Of a DNA stretch of 64,000 nucleotides, positions 7,600 to 15,898 are shown piece after piece. The notes under the pieces are model-generated. The model searched no databases and was not told the DNA's origin. It saw only the letters and a program-made list of their open reading frames with translations. Source of the DNA: Jannaschia sp. M317 (GTDB taxonomy: Bacteria; Pseudomonadota; Alphaproteobacteria; Rhodobacterales; Rhodobacteraceae); NCBI RefSeq assembly GCF_025141175.1, contig NZ_CP081155.1, positions 1,331,001 through 1,395,000 on the forward strand. Direction: 5' to 3'. The first letter of the stretch is position 1; every line of letters starts with the position of its first letter. A program made the position numbers and the translations under genes.

Positions 7600-8907
7600 A
7601 TGACGATCTCCTCCTCTCTGAATGCAGGTGTGACCGGGCTCAGCGTGAATGCCAGCCGGTTGGCCACGATTTCGGACAATATCGCGAATTCCGCGACCCA
7701 TGGCTACAAACGGTCGACAGCTGATTTCCACTCCCTTGTCATGGACCAGAGCCGTGGGACCTATTCGGCGGGTGGCGTGCGCGCGACGACGGGGCGTTCG
7801 GTAGATCAACGTGGCACCCTGGTCACCACCAACAACCCGACTGACCTGTCGGTCGGCGGACGCGGCATGCTGCCGGTGACCCCGGTTTCCGAGATCGGAA
7901 ACACCGCCGGGGCAATGCCGTTGCACATGACCACGACCGGATCTTTCCGTCCCGATGCCGATGGCATCCTGCGAACTGCGGGCGGTCAGGCGCTGCTGGG
8001 CTGGCCCGCGGATCGGGATGGCGCAATCCCCAGTTTCCCCCGGGACACCATCAGCGGACTGCAGCCGGTGCGCGTCGACAGCAATGAATTCGAGGGGGAT
8101 GCCACGACGCGCATCGCGCTTGGTGTGAATCTGCCGGCGACGGACACGATCGCCGGGGCAACGGGTGCGCCGCGGGACCTCTCATTGGAGTACTACGGCA
8201 ACCTGGGCCAATCGCAGAACATGCAGATCGCCTTCACGCCGACTGTGCCCCCCGCCGGTGACCCCGCGTCGAACACCTGGACGATGACGATCCGGGACGA
8301 CGCACAGGGTGGCATTCTGGTGGGTGATTTTACCATCACCTTTGACGATAGTCGGGAAAATGGCGGGACGATTGCCACGGTGACTGAAAACGGCACCGGG
8401 ACTTACGATGCCGTCACAGGCGACGTGACCATCGCCGCGCAGAGTGGGGACATCGCGCTGGAGATCGGTATCCCGCTGGAGACCGGCGGCATGTCGCAGC
8501 TGTCTGATGCCTTTGCGCCGCTTTCGATCAATAAGGACGGCTCTCCGGTGGGGATCCTGTCGGCTGTCGAGGTGGACGCCAAGGGTATTCTCAAGGCGAT
8601 CTACGACACTGGCTTCACCAAGCAGCTTTATCAAATCCCCATCGTCGACGTGCCCAACATGAACGGGTTGGAGGCGCTGGCCAACCAGACCTACAAGGCC
8701 TCCACCGAAAGCGGGGCGTACTACCTTTGGGATGCGGGAAACGGTCCGGTCGGTGATCTCGTCGGCTTTTCCCGAGAGGAAAGCGCCGTCGACGTAGCCT
8801 CGGAGTTGACCCAGCTGATCCAGACGCAGCGGGCCTACAATTCCAATGCCAAGGTGATCCAGACCGTCGACGAGATGCTCCAGGAAACCACCAACATCAA
8901 ACGCTGA
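7600..8907 (+). CDS. flgE: flagellar hook protein FlgE
   Basis: 435 residues. The N-terminal flagellar rod/hook motif is clear (SSLNAGVTGLSVNASRLATISDNIANSATHGYKR), a variable D1/D2 region follows, and the C-terminal conserved helix ends in ELTQLIQTQRAYNSNAKVIQT. It builds the curved hook outside the outer membrane and is exported by the flagellar type III system. I used the ATG at 7600; an earlier in-frame start at 7546 would add 18 residues ahead of the conserved amphipathic helix. It is followed 33 nt later by flgK. Confidence 0.94.
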   Translation: MTISSSLNAGVTGLSVNASRLATISDNIANSATHGYKRSTADFHSLVMDQSRGTYSAGGVRATTGRSVDQRGTLVTTNNPTDLSVGGRGMLPVTPVSEIGNTAGAMPLHMTTTGSFRPDADGILRTAGGQALLGWPADRDGAIPSFPRDTISGLQPVRVDSNEFEGDATTRIALGVNLPATDTIAGATGAPRDLSLEYYGNLGQSQNMQIAFTPTVPPAGDPASNTWTMTIRDDAQGGILVGDFTITFDDSRENGGTIATVTENGTGTYDAVTGDVTIAAQSGDIALEIGIPLETGGMSQLSDAFAPLSINKDGSPVGILSAVEVDAKGILKAIYDTGFTKQLYQIPIVDVPNMNGLEALANQTYKASTESGAYYLWDAGNGPVGDLVGFSREESAVDVASELTQLIQTQRAYNSNAKVIQTVDEMLQETTNIKR

Positions 8908-8940
8908 TCGTTGAACGCAGCATAACGAACGGAGGCCCGG

Positions 8941-10377
8941 ATGAGCCTGACCGCATCCTTGAATTCTGCCTTGTCCGGCCTCTCGCTCGCCAGCAGGCGG
9001 GCAGAGATCATCGCGACCAACGTCGCAAACGCCGACACGCCTGGATACGCCAGTCGGCGCCTGGAAGCGAGCGGGCCAATTGCCGGTTTGCCAGCCAGCA
9101 AGGCCGGCGTCGTGCGCGGGATCGACCCGGTTATCCTGTCGCTGCGGCGTGAATCGCAATCGCGTCTGGCGGATGCCTCGGTTGCGCAGTCATTCCACAC
9201 CCGGATCGAGACCGCCATTGGCGACCCGGATCAATCCGGAAGCCTGCAGGATATGCTCGCACGGTTCGATGCCTCCCTGACGACTGCGGCTGCCGATCCG
9301 ACATCGGATCTGAGGCTCGGCAATGTTGCCCGTGCCGCAGGCAATCTGGTGACCAAGGTCGGCGACCTGGCCCAGGTCATCACCCGCGAACGTCAATCCG
9401 CCGAGGTGCGCATCGGCCAGACGGTCGATCAACTCAACCTCGATCTGGCCACGGTGGAACGGCTCAATGGCGACATCGCGCGGTCGATGGCAACGGGGTC
9501 CGATCTGTCCAACCTGCTCGACCAGCGCCAGCTTGCCGTGGATCGCATTTCCGAGGCGGTCCCCCTGCGGGAGCTGCCGCGCGAACGGGGCGGCGTTGCC
9601 CTGGTTTCCACCGGAGGGGTCATCCTGCTGGACGGCTCCGCCGCCAAGATCGGCCACAACGCGCGGCCGGGGATCGAACCTGCCGACCGCTATCCGACCG
9701 AACTGTCGGGCCTGACGGTTCGCGGGCGTGATATCGGACCGGGCACCGGGTTGCAGGGGGGCTTGCTGGGGGGGCTGTTTGCGTTGCGCGACGATCTCGC
9801 GCTTACGGCAATGGATCGGCTCGACGCCTTCGCTGGTGACCTGGCTGCGCGGTTCGAGGATCCCGCTGTCGATCCCAGCCTGGGGGCTGGTGAGCCCGGT
9901 CTCTTCGCCGATGCCGGTGCGGCGGTCGGGGTGGCACCGGATGCCGGTCTGTCCCTGCGCCTCAGCCTCAATACCGCTGTCGATGCGGACCGCGGTGGGG
10001 ATCCTGTCGTACTTCGGGCGGGTCTCGGCGTGGGGGCCACGGCTCTGGCTTCCGATCCGTCGCAGCTGCTGCGCTACGGTGCCGCGCTCGCGCAGGCACG
10101 TGTGCCCAGCTCCGCCGCGCTGGGATCCGTTCCGACCGGCTTGGCGGATCTGGGGGCTGCCTTGCGATCGGCAATGTCCAGCGATCGGCTCCGCGCCGAC
10201 GACGTATTCGGGGCTTTCAGCCGGCAGGAGGCCGATCTCGTGGATCAGCGTGACGGCGCGCGGGTGGACGTGGATGCAGAGATGCGCCGCCTGTTGGAGG
10301 TCGAGCAGGCCTATGCCGCCAATGCCCGGATGATCCAGGTCGCGGGTAACATGATCGATAGACTGACGGAGATTTGA
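8941..10377 (+). CDS. flgK: flagellar hook-associated protein FlgK
   Basis: 478 residues, the first hook-filament junction protein. The N-terminus SLTASLNSALSGLSLASRRAE with IIATNVANADTPGY is the shared rod/hook motif, and the C-terminus VEQAYAANARMIQVAGNMIDRL is the matching coiled-coil terminal helix. The start ATG at 8941 has GGAGG five bases upstream. It is separated from flgL by one nucleotide, so flgE-flgK-flgL-flgI form one transcription unit. Confidence 0.94.
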   Translation: MSLTASLNSALSGLSLASRRAEIIATNVANADTPGYASRRLEASGPIAGLPASKAGVVRGIDPVILSLRRESQSRLADASVAQSFHTRIETAIGDPDQSGSLQDMLARFDASLTTAAADPTSDLRLGNVARAAGNLVTKVGDLAQVITRERQSAEVRIGQTVDQLNLDLATVERLNGDIARSMATGSDLSNLLDQRQLAVDRISEAVPLRELPRERGGVALVSTGGVILLDGSAAKIGHNARPGIEPADRYPTELSGLTVRGRDIGPGTGLQGGLLGGLFALRDDLALTAMDRLDAFAGDLAARFEDPAVDPSLGAGEPGLFADAGAAVGVAPDAGLSLRLSLNTAVDADRGGDPVVLRAGLGVGATALASDPSQLLRYGAALAQARVPSSAALGSVPTGLADLGAALRSAMSSDRLRADDVFGAFSRQEADLVDQRDGARVDVDAEMRRLLEVEQAYAANARMIQVAGNMIDRLTEI

Positions 10378-10378
10378 A

Positions 10379-11368
10379 ATGACCCCTTCCGCTTCGCTCG
10401 CCCAGGCTATCCTGGGCCCTCGTGACCGCACGCAGCCGACCCGCGACCGGATCGAGACCCTCTCGCAAGAGATCGCCAGCGGGCGGGCCGCCGACACCGG
10501 GCGGGCCCTGTCCAGCGATTTCTCTCAGGTTTCCCGCCTTGCCCACGGATTGCGGGAGGGGCGGGCCAGCATCGAAAGCCTGTCCCAGGCGCAAACCTGG
10601 GGTGCCGCAATCCAGGCATCCCTCGCAAGAGTGGCAGATGTCAGTGCGAGACAGATGGCCGACCTTCCCGTCAACCTCGCCAATCCGGATCCCGCAGCAA
10701 TCTCTCGCCTGTCTCGTGGAGGAGAGGAAGGGGTCCGCGACATTGTCGCTGCCTTGGGACATACCGTCGGCGGGCGCGCGCTCTTTGCCAATGGCGGAAC
10801 GGAACCGCCGATCACGACGGTCGACGATATCTTGACCGAGGTGTCCGCGCTCGCCACCGCGGCCACCGATTTCGACGACTACATCCAGCGGGTCGACGCC
10901 TATTTCGCGCCGGGCGGCACCTTCGAGACCGCCCATTTGTCCGTCCCGGCCACTGACCCGACCCGTTTCCCGGCGGGTGGCGGCGAGGTTGTCACATTCG
11001 AAGTGGAGGCCGGATCAGACGAATTGGTGCAGGCGCTTCGCTCGGCGGCGACGCTGTCGGGGCTGGGTGGCGCAAGCTTCGCGCTGACCCCGGACGCGCG
11101 CCTGACGCTTCAGGAACGCGCGGCCAACGCGGCGGCGGACCTGCCAACCCTGCAAGGTCGTATCGGTGCGACCGAGGCTCGCGTGGGCGACAGGCTGGAA
11201 ACACTCAGGGCGGAGGAACAACAGGCCGAGGTCGATCTGTCGACCGCTGTCGGTGTCGATCCGTTCGAGACTGTCAGCGCCCTGCAAAACGAGATGACCC
11301 GGTTGGAGACACTCTATGCGATCACCGCGCGCCGTGCGCAGTTACGACTGACGGATTACTTGCGTTGA
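10379..11368 (+). CDS. flgL: flagellar hook-filament junction protein FlgL
   Basis: 329 residues, flagellin-like with helical ends: TRDRIETLSQEIASGRAADTGRA near the N-terminus and ALQNEMTRLETLYAITARRAQL at the C-terminus. It caps the FlgK ring and seeds filament assembly. The position directly after flgK and before flgI supports the call. The N-terminal flagellin motif is less canonical than in enteric FlgL, as in many alphaproteobacteria. The gene stop overlaps the TTG start of flgI. Confidence 0.9.
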   Translation: MTPSASLAQAILGPRDRTQPTRDRIETLSQEIASGRAADTGRALSSDFSQVSRLAHGLREGRASIESLSQAQTWGAAIQASLARVADVSARQMADLPVNLANPDPAAISRLSRGGEEGVRDIVAALGHTVGGRALFANGGTEPPITTVDDILTEVSALATAATDFDDYIQRVDAYFAPGGTFETAHLSVPATDPTRFPAGGGEVVTFEVEAGSDELVQALRSAATLSGLGGASFALTPDARLTLQERAANAAADLPTLQGRIGATEARVGDRLETLRAEEQQAEVDLSTAVGVDPFETVSALQNEMTRLETLYAITARRAQLRLTDYLR

Positions 11369-12483
11369 GTTGGCGTCATCTGATCGCGCGGCTCGTCTTT
11401 TTCGGGATGTTTGCTGCCTGGGCATTTGGCGTGCAGGCGCAATCGGTGCGGCTCAAGGATCTGGTGGAATTCGACGGTGTGCGCGGTAACGACTTGCTGG
11501 GATATGGTCTCGTTGTGGGGCTGAACGGCACCGGGGATGGGCTTCGCAATGCGCCCTATACCGAAGAGATCATGTCCAACATCCTCGAACGTCTCGGGGT
11601 AAATGTCACGGGTGAGCAATTCCGCCCGCGAAATGTCGCGGCAGTGATCGTGACGGCGACCCTTCCGCCCTTTGCGCGCAGTGGGGGGCGGATTGATGTT
11701 ACGGTGTCGGCGATCGGCGATGCGGACAGCTTGCAGGGTGGTACATTGGTGATGACCCCCCTGACCGCAGCCGACGGTGATATCTACGCTGTGGCGCAGG
11801 GGACCATCGTGGCGGGCGGGGTGGCCGCACGTGGTGAGGCCGCCGAGGTGATCGAGGGTGTCCCGACGGCGGGCGTCATCCCCGCCGGTGGACGCGTCGA
11901 GCGAGAGGTGGAATTCGATTTTACCCAGATGACGCAGATCCGCCTGGCCCTGCGGGAGCCGGATTTCACCACCGCCGCGCGGGTTGAACGTGTCATCAAC
12001 GGCCAGATCGGTCGCGACGTCGCGCGCATGCTGGATGCAGGGACGGTGTTGGTGGACATCACGCGGGCCAACCGCCGATCACCTGCCCATGCGATCAGCG
12101 CGATCGAGAACCTCGCGGTAGAGCCTCAACAAAAGGCGCGTGTTGTGGTCGACCAGGCATCAGGCACCATCGTGATGGGAAGCGACGTGCGCATTTCGGA
12201 GGTGGCTGTGTCGCAGAACAACCTGACCTTGCGGATCGAAGAAGCCCCGGTCGTGGTGCAACCCAATCCCTTTTCGCAGGGTGAGACGGTGGCCGTCCCG
12301 CGCACAGGCGTCGCCTTGCAGGAGGAACCGGGACCGGGCCTTGCCCTGATACAGAGCGGGACGAGCCTGTCGGACGTGATTGCCGGGCTGAATGCTTTGG
12401 GTGTTTCCGCGCGCGACATGATCGACATCCTCAAAAGCATCAAGGCAGCCGGCGCGCTGCATGCGGAGTTTGTGGTGCGCTAA
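11365..12483 (+). CDS. flgI: flagellar P-ring protein FlgI
   Basis: 372 residues. A cleavable signal peptide (LIARLVFFGMFAAWAFGVQA) is followed by the highly conserved start of the mature P-ring protein, RLKDLVEFDGVRGNDLLGYG, and by GLNGTGDGLRN. FlgI is secreted by Sec and forms the periplasmic bushing around the rod. I chose the TTG at 11365, which overlaps the flgL stop by 4 nt (TTGA) and gives a complete signal peptide; an ATG at 11407 would remove most of it. It is the last recognisable flagellar gene here. Confidence 0.94.
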   Translation: MSWRHLIARLVFFGMFAAWAFGVQAQSVRLKDLVEFDGVRGNDLLGYGLVVGLNGTGDGLRNAPYTEEIMSNILERLGVNVTGEQFRPRNVAAVIVTATLPPFARSGGRIDVTVSAIGDADSLQGGTLVMTPLTAADGDIYAVAQGTIVAGGVAARGEAAEVIEGVPTAGVIPAGGRVEREVEFDFTQMTQIRLALREPDFTTAARVERVINGQIGRDVARMLDAGTVLVDITRANRRSPAHAISAIENLAVEPQQKARVVVDQASGTIVMGSDVRISEVAVSQNNLTLRIEEAPVVVQPNPFSQGETVAVPRTGVALQEEPGPGLALIQSGTSLSDVIAGLNALGVSARDMIDILKSIKAAGALHAEFVVR

Positions 12484-12933
12484 GGGGCCTAACGGGAGGG
12501 CACCGTTCGACATGTGGCCTGGACAGGCGAGCGTCGCGGGGTGAGGATGGGGCGATGGCCCCGGGTCTGGGACCGGATTTCCCGACCTGCAGGCGAACCC
12601 TCCGCTCGGCCTGGGTGCAGGCTTGCCACGCATCTCACCGCAATCGGTCGGGAACGGGTCGCAGCATCTGCGAGACCGGACGCACCCCGCCGGTTTGCCC
12701 CGTGACAGTGGGGGCTGAACGACCATGGCCTGTCCGCAGAGCAGAGGCACGTCGGTCGTCTTGGTGTAATTCGGATTCAGGTGTTCGGGGCGTCTTTGCG
12801 CCGATCCGCCAAGATCAGGGCCCGCGCTTTTTGTTGCTTTCGCGCGACGGTCCGGTCGCGGTGCGGCGGTTCCCTATACGACAACCATCCGCTTCGCCTT
12901 GTTCCCCCCCGGGGTCGCCTCTACATCCCCCTC
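12484..12933. other. 450-nt spacer without a supported gene
   Basis: I find no reading frame with family features here. Open frames on both strands are rich in Arg, Pro and Gly without conserved motifs and look like chance frames in GC-rich DNA. A short dyad (CGCGAC/GTCGCG, 12841-12858) is the only structure noted. It separates the flagellar genes from the S49 peptidase and presumably holds the terminator of the former and the promoter of the latter. Confidence 0.5.
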
Positions 12934-13740
12934 ATGCTTTCGCGCCTGCGCCTCCCGTTTCGCCCCCGCCCCGCCGTCATCCCGGTTCTCCGTCTTCAAG
13001 GCGTGATCGCCGCGTCCGGCGGCAGGGGAACGTTGAGCCATTCGAGCCTTGCCCCGTTGATCGAACGGGCGTTTCGCAAGGGCAAACCCAAAGCCGTCGC
13101 CCTGGCGATCAATTCGCCCGGCGGCTCGCCGGTGCAATCGGCGTTGATCGGGGCGCATATCCGGCGTCTGGCCGATGAGTTGGACATCCCCGTCCATGCC
13201 TTCGTCGAGGATGTCGCCGCTTCGGGTGGCTATTGGTTGGCGGCGGCTGCGGATGACATTCACCTCGACCCCAGCTCGATCACGGGCAGCATCGGGGTGA
13301 TCTCTTCTGGCTTTGGCTTTCATGAACTGATTGCGCGTCACGGGATTGAAAGGCGCGTACATACCGCGGGTGAGGACAAGTCCCTGCTTGACCCGTTCCG
13401 ACCCGAGCGGGACGAGGATGTCGCGCGGCTCAAGGACATTCAGGCACGGATCCACGCCAGCTTCATCGATCACGTCAAGGCACGGCGGGGCGCGCGCCTG
13501 GTCCCTGATCGCGACCTGTTTACCGGCGAGGTCTTTGTCGGCGCGGAGGCGGTGGACGTCGGGCTGGCGGATGGGCTGGACCATCTGGAGCCGCGCCTGA
13601 AGACGCTTTATGGCGACAAGATCCGCCTGGTTCTGCTCAGCCAGAGGCGGCCCCTGCTGCAGCGTCTGGTCCCCGGCATCCTGACCGAAGCTGCAACCGC
13701 CATCGAGACCCGGGCCCATTGGGCCCGCTTCGGGCTCTGA
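12934..13740 (+). CDS. S49 family peptidase (short SppA/SohB type)
   Basis: 268 residues, a single-domain member of the signal peptide peptidase A family. The Ser-Lys dyad is visible: Ser97 in EDVAASGGYW and Lys149 in GEDKSLLDPF; INSPGGSPVQSA is the usual substrate-groove segment. It lacks a long N-terminal membrane helix when started at the ATG at 12934; an upstream in-frame ATG at 12781 would add 51 low-complexity residues and is rejected. It probably cleaves residual signal peptides or membrane peptides. Confidence 0.9.
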   Translation: MLSRLRLPFRPRPAVIPVLRLQGVIAASGGRGTLSHSSLAPLIERAFRKGKPKAVALAINSPGGSPVQSALIGAHIRRLADELDIPVHAFVEDVAASGGYWLAAAADDIHLDPSSITGSIGVISSGFGFHELIARHGIERRVHTAGEDKSLLDPFRPERDEDVARLKDIQARIHASFIDHVKARRGARLVPDRDLFTGEVFVGAEAVDVGLADGLDHLEPRLKTLYGDKIRLVLLSQRRPLLQRLVPGILTEAATAIETRAHWARFGL

Positions 13741-13746
13741 CGCGCG

Positions 13747-13917
13747 ATGATCGTCAAAATCGTCTTTCTGTTTCTGGTCGGTATGGCTGTGCTTGCGATG
13801 TTCGGCAAACTGCGAATGCCCAAGATCGGCCTTGACCGTCGAGCCAAGTGCCGCAGGTGTGGGGCACCGCGCGTCGGCCGTGGCCCCTGTCCTTGCGGGA
13901 AGGATCCCAAGGCATGA
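13747..13917 (+). CDS. micro membrane protein with zinc-ribbon-like cysteines
   Basis: 56 residues. The first about 19 residues form a hydrophobic helix (IVKIVFLFLVGMAVLAMFG). After a basic stretch come four cysteines, Cys35, Cys38, Cys48 and Cys50, in CRRCGAP and GPCPCG (CX2C-X9-CXC), which could bind one zinc. The start is 6 nt after the S49 peptidase stop, and the TGA overlaps the ATG of the antiporter gene (ATGA). Coupling on both sides and the organised cysteines indicate a real gene. Function is unknown. Confidence 0.75.
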   Translation: MIVKIVFLFLVGMAVLAMFGKLRMPKIGLDRRAKCRRCGAPRVGRGPCPCGKDPKA

Positions 13918-14840
13918 TGTTTGAGTTTCTGAGCGTTGGCGTCGGCCTCGTGATCCTGATCTTTGCGGGCGATGCCTTGGTCAAAGGGGCGGTCAACCTG
14001 GCCCTGCGCCTTGGCCTGCCTGCCCTGGTGGTCAGCTTGACGGTTGTCGCCTTCGGCACCTCTGCGCCGGAACTGCTGGTCAGTGTGCAGGCCATACTGG
14101 AAGACGCGCCAGGTCTGGCGTTGGGCAACGTGGTGGGATCCAACATTGCAAATGTGTTGATGGTCCTGGGCGTGCCGGCCCTGATTGCAACGTTGCACAC
14201 CGGTGCCTGCGAGACGCGGCGCGACTATCTCTATATGTTGGGCGCGACGGCGCTGTTTGTCGCGTTCTGCTTCACGGGACAGCTGGTTTGGTGGCACGGC
14301 ATCGTGCTGCTGACGGCATTGGTGGCCATTCTTGCCGCGACCTTTCTGGGGTCGCGCGGCGAAGACGTAGAGGTCGAGGGGGCCGATACCGGTTTGCCGG
14401 GCTGGAAATTGGCGGCCTATCTGATCCTGGGCATAATCGGCCTGCCGTTGGGGGCCGACCTGCTGGTCGAGGGCGCGACCGAGATCGCGCGCGATTTCGG
14501 CGTCAGCGAAACGGTGATCGGGCTGACGCTGGTCGCGATCGGCACATCGCTACCCGAACTTGCGACGACGGTCATGGCCGCGATCCGCCGCCATGCGGAT
14601 GTGGCGTTGGGCAATGTGATCGGGTCCAACCTGTTCAACCTGTTGGGGATCATGGGCGTTGCCGTTCTGGTCGGCCCGATCCCCGTCGATCCGGCGTTTC
14701 TGCGCACTGACCTGTGGATCATGGTGGCCGCGACGCTGATGTTGGTGCCGTTTGTGTTCTTGCGCCGCGACATCACCCGGCTCTGGGGCATTGTGCTCAC
14801 GGGCCTTTATATCGCCTATCTGGCGCTGGTGCTGGCATGA
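13914..14840 (+). CDS. calcium/sodium antiporter, CaCA family
   Basis: 308 residues with the two inverted alpha-repeats of the YrbG type: GDALVKGAVN with AFGTSAPELLVS and GNVVGSNIANVL in the first half, and GADLLVEGATEIA with AIGTSLPELATTV and GNVIGSNLFNLLG in the second. About ten membrane helices. It exchanges Ca2+ (or K+) for Na+ across the inner membrane. Two adjacent ATGs (13914, 13917) are possible; the first overlaps the micro-protein stop. The stop overlaps the next gene's ATG. Confidence 0.94.
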   Translation: MMFEFLSVGVGLVILIFAGDALVKGAVNLALRLGLPALVVSLTVVAFGTSAPELLVSVQAILEDAPGLALGNVVGSNIANVLMVLGVPALIATLHTGACETRRDYLYMLGATALFVAFCFTGQLVWWHGIVLLTALVAILAATFLGSRGEDVEVEGADTGLPGWKLAAYLILGIIGLPLGADLLVEGATEIARDFGVSETVIGLTLVAIGTSLPELATTVMAAIRRHADVALGNVIGSNLFNLLGIMGVAVLVGPIPVDPAFLRTDLWIMVAATLMLVPFVFLRRDITRLWGIVLTGLYIAYLALVLA

Positions 14841-15577
14841 GGGCGCTGGTCACAGGGGCCGGTGCCCGCCTGGGGGCGGCCATGGCCCGCGATCTGGGCG
14901 CGCAGGGCTGGGACGTGGCGTTGCACTATTCCTCGTCCGCCGACGGGGCGCAGGCGGTTGCCGACGACATTCGCGGCCAAGGGCGTCAGGCGGTTCTGTT
15001 GCAGGCCGATCTATTGGATCTGGACGCCTGCGAGGCTTTGGTCCCACGCGCCGCCGAGGCGCTGGGCGGGCCGCTGACCCTGTTGGTGAACAACGCCTCG
15101 ATCTTTGAACACGATGACATTCGCACCGCCAGCCGCCGCAGTTGGGACCGGCACGTCGGGTCGAACCTGCGCGCGCCGCTGATCCTGACGCAGGCCTTTG
15201 CGGCCCAGACCACCGCTGGCAATATCGTCAACATGATCGACCAGAGGGTGCGCAAGCTGACGCCCGAATTCATGACCTATACGCTTGCCAAGACCGCGCT
15301 CTGGACGCTGACGCAGACCAGCGCGCAGGCGCTTGGTCCGGGGATCCGCGTGAACGCGATCGGGCCCGGTCCGACCCTGCAGGGCGTGCGACAGTCCGCT
15401 GCTCATTTTGCGGCGCAACAGGCCGCGACGTTGACCGGGCAGGGGGCCGGGCCCGAGGACATAACCGGCGCATTGCGCTATATTTTAGCGGCCCCCGCAC
15501 TGACCGGTCAGCTGTTGTGCATTGACGGTGGCCAGCACCTGATCTGGCAGACGCCGGACGTCCAGGGGGTTGAATGA
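14837..15577 (+). CDS. SDR oxidoreductase, FolM/pteridine reductase-like
   Basis: 246 residues. The cofactor loop reads TGAGARLG (6-13), i.e. TGX3RXG, the arginine-bearing variant that marks pteridine reductases (PTR1, FolM) instead of the usual TGX3GXG. Further features are LVNNASIFEHD and the active-site YTLAKTAL. Most likely it reduces dihydromonapterin or another pterin with NADPH. The start ATG at 14837 overlaps the antiporter stop. Assignment to FolM rather than a generic SDR is an inference from the motif. Confidence 0.83.
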   Translation: MRALVTGAGARLGAAMARDLGAQGWDVALHYSSSADGAQAVADDIRGQGRQAVLLQADLLDLDACEALVPRAAEALGGPLTLLVNNASIFEHDDIRTASRRSWDRHVGSNLRAPLILTQAFAAQTTAGNIVNMIDQRVRKLTPEFMTYTLAKTALWTLTQTSAQALGPGIRVNAIGPGPTLQGVRQSAAHFAAQQAATLTGQGAGPEDITGALRYILAAPALTGQLLCIDGGQHLIWQTPDVQGVE

Positions 15578-15898
15578 CCGCCCGTCGATTCGTCCCAGTT
15601 TTTGAAGTCCTGCGAAAACTGTCCACCCTGACGTAATGTCAGGTTTGCGGATCAGGCGGGCATCGCGGGCACAGCGGTGAAATCCAGCGCAGAAAAAATT
15701 AACAATACTTATCAGATAGATAGATAATGTATCCAATTGTGCACTTTGTAACGGTTTGGTAAAAAAGCCAAGTAGTTCAAAGGGGCTGGGAAATCTGTCC
15801 CCCGAGTTATCCACACGGGTGGCCTGGAAAAAACCGACGCTGCGACCCTTGCTTTGGTCCGGCCTGGTGTGCAGCCCCATCAGGGAATCGGATCGCGC
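15578..15898. other. AT-rich intergenic region before uvrC
   Basis: 321 nt without a gene. The part from about 15690 to 15785 is strikingly AT-rich for this genome and includes three tandem GATA units (about 15715-15727). Two dyads lie at its left: CAGTTTT/AAAACTG and CTGAC/GTCAG, between about 15597 and 15645. It probably holds the terminator of the SDR gene and the uvrC promoter. I saw no clear DnaA or LexA box. Confidence 0.55.

Noticed and set aside
12484..12933. Open frames in the flgI-S49 peptidase spacer
   Set aside because: Several frames on both strands, none with a motif, good start signal or codon bias; treated as non-coding.
15690..15790. Possible replication origin at the AT-rich block before uvrC
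   Set aside because: No DnaA boxes or replication genes nearby; AT-richness alone is not enough.
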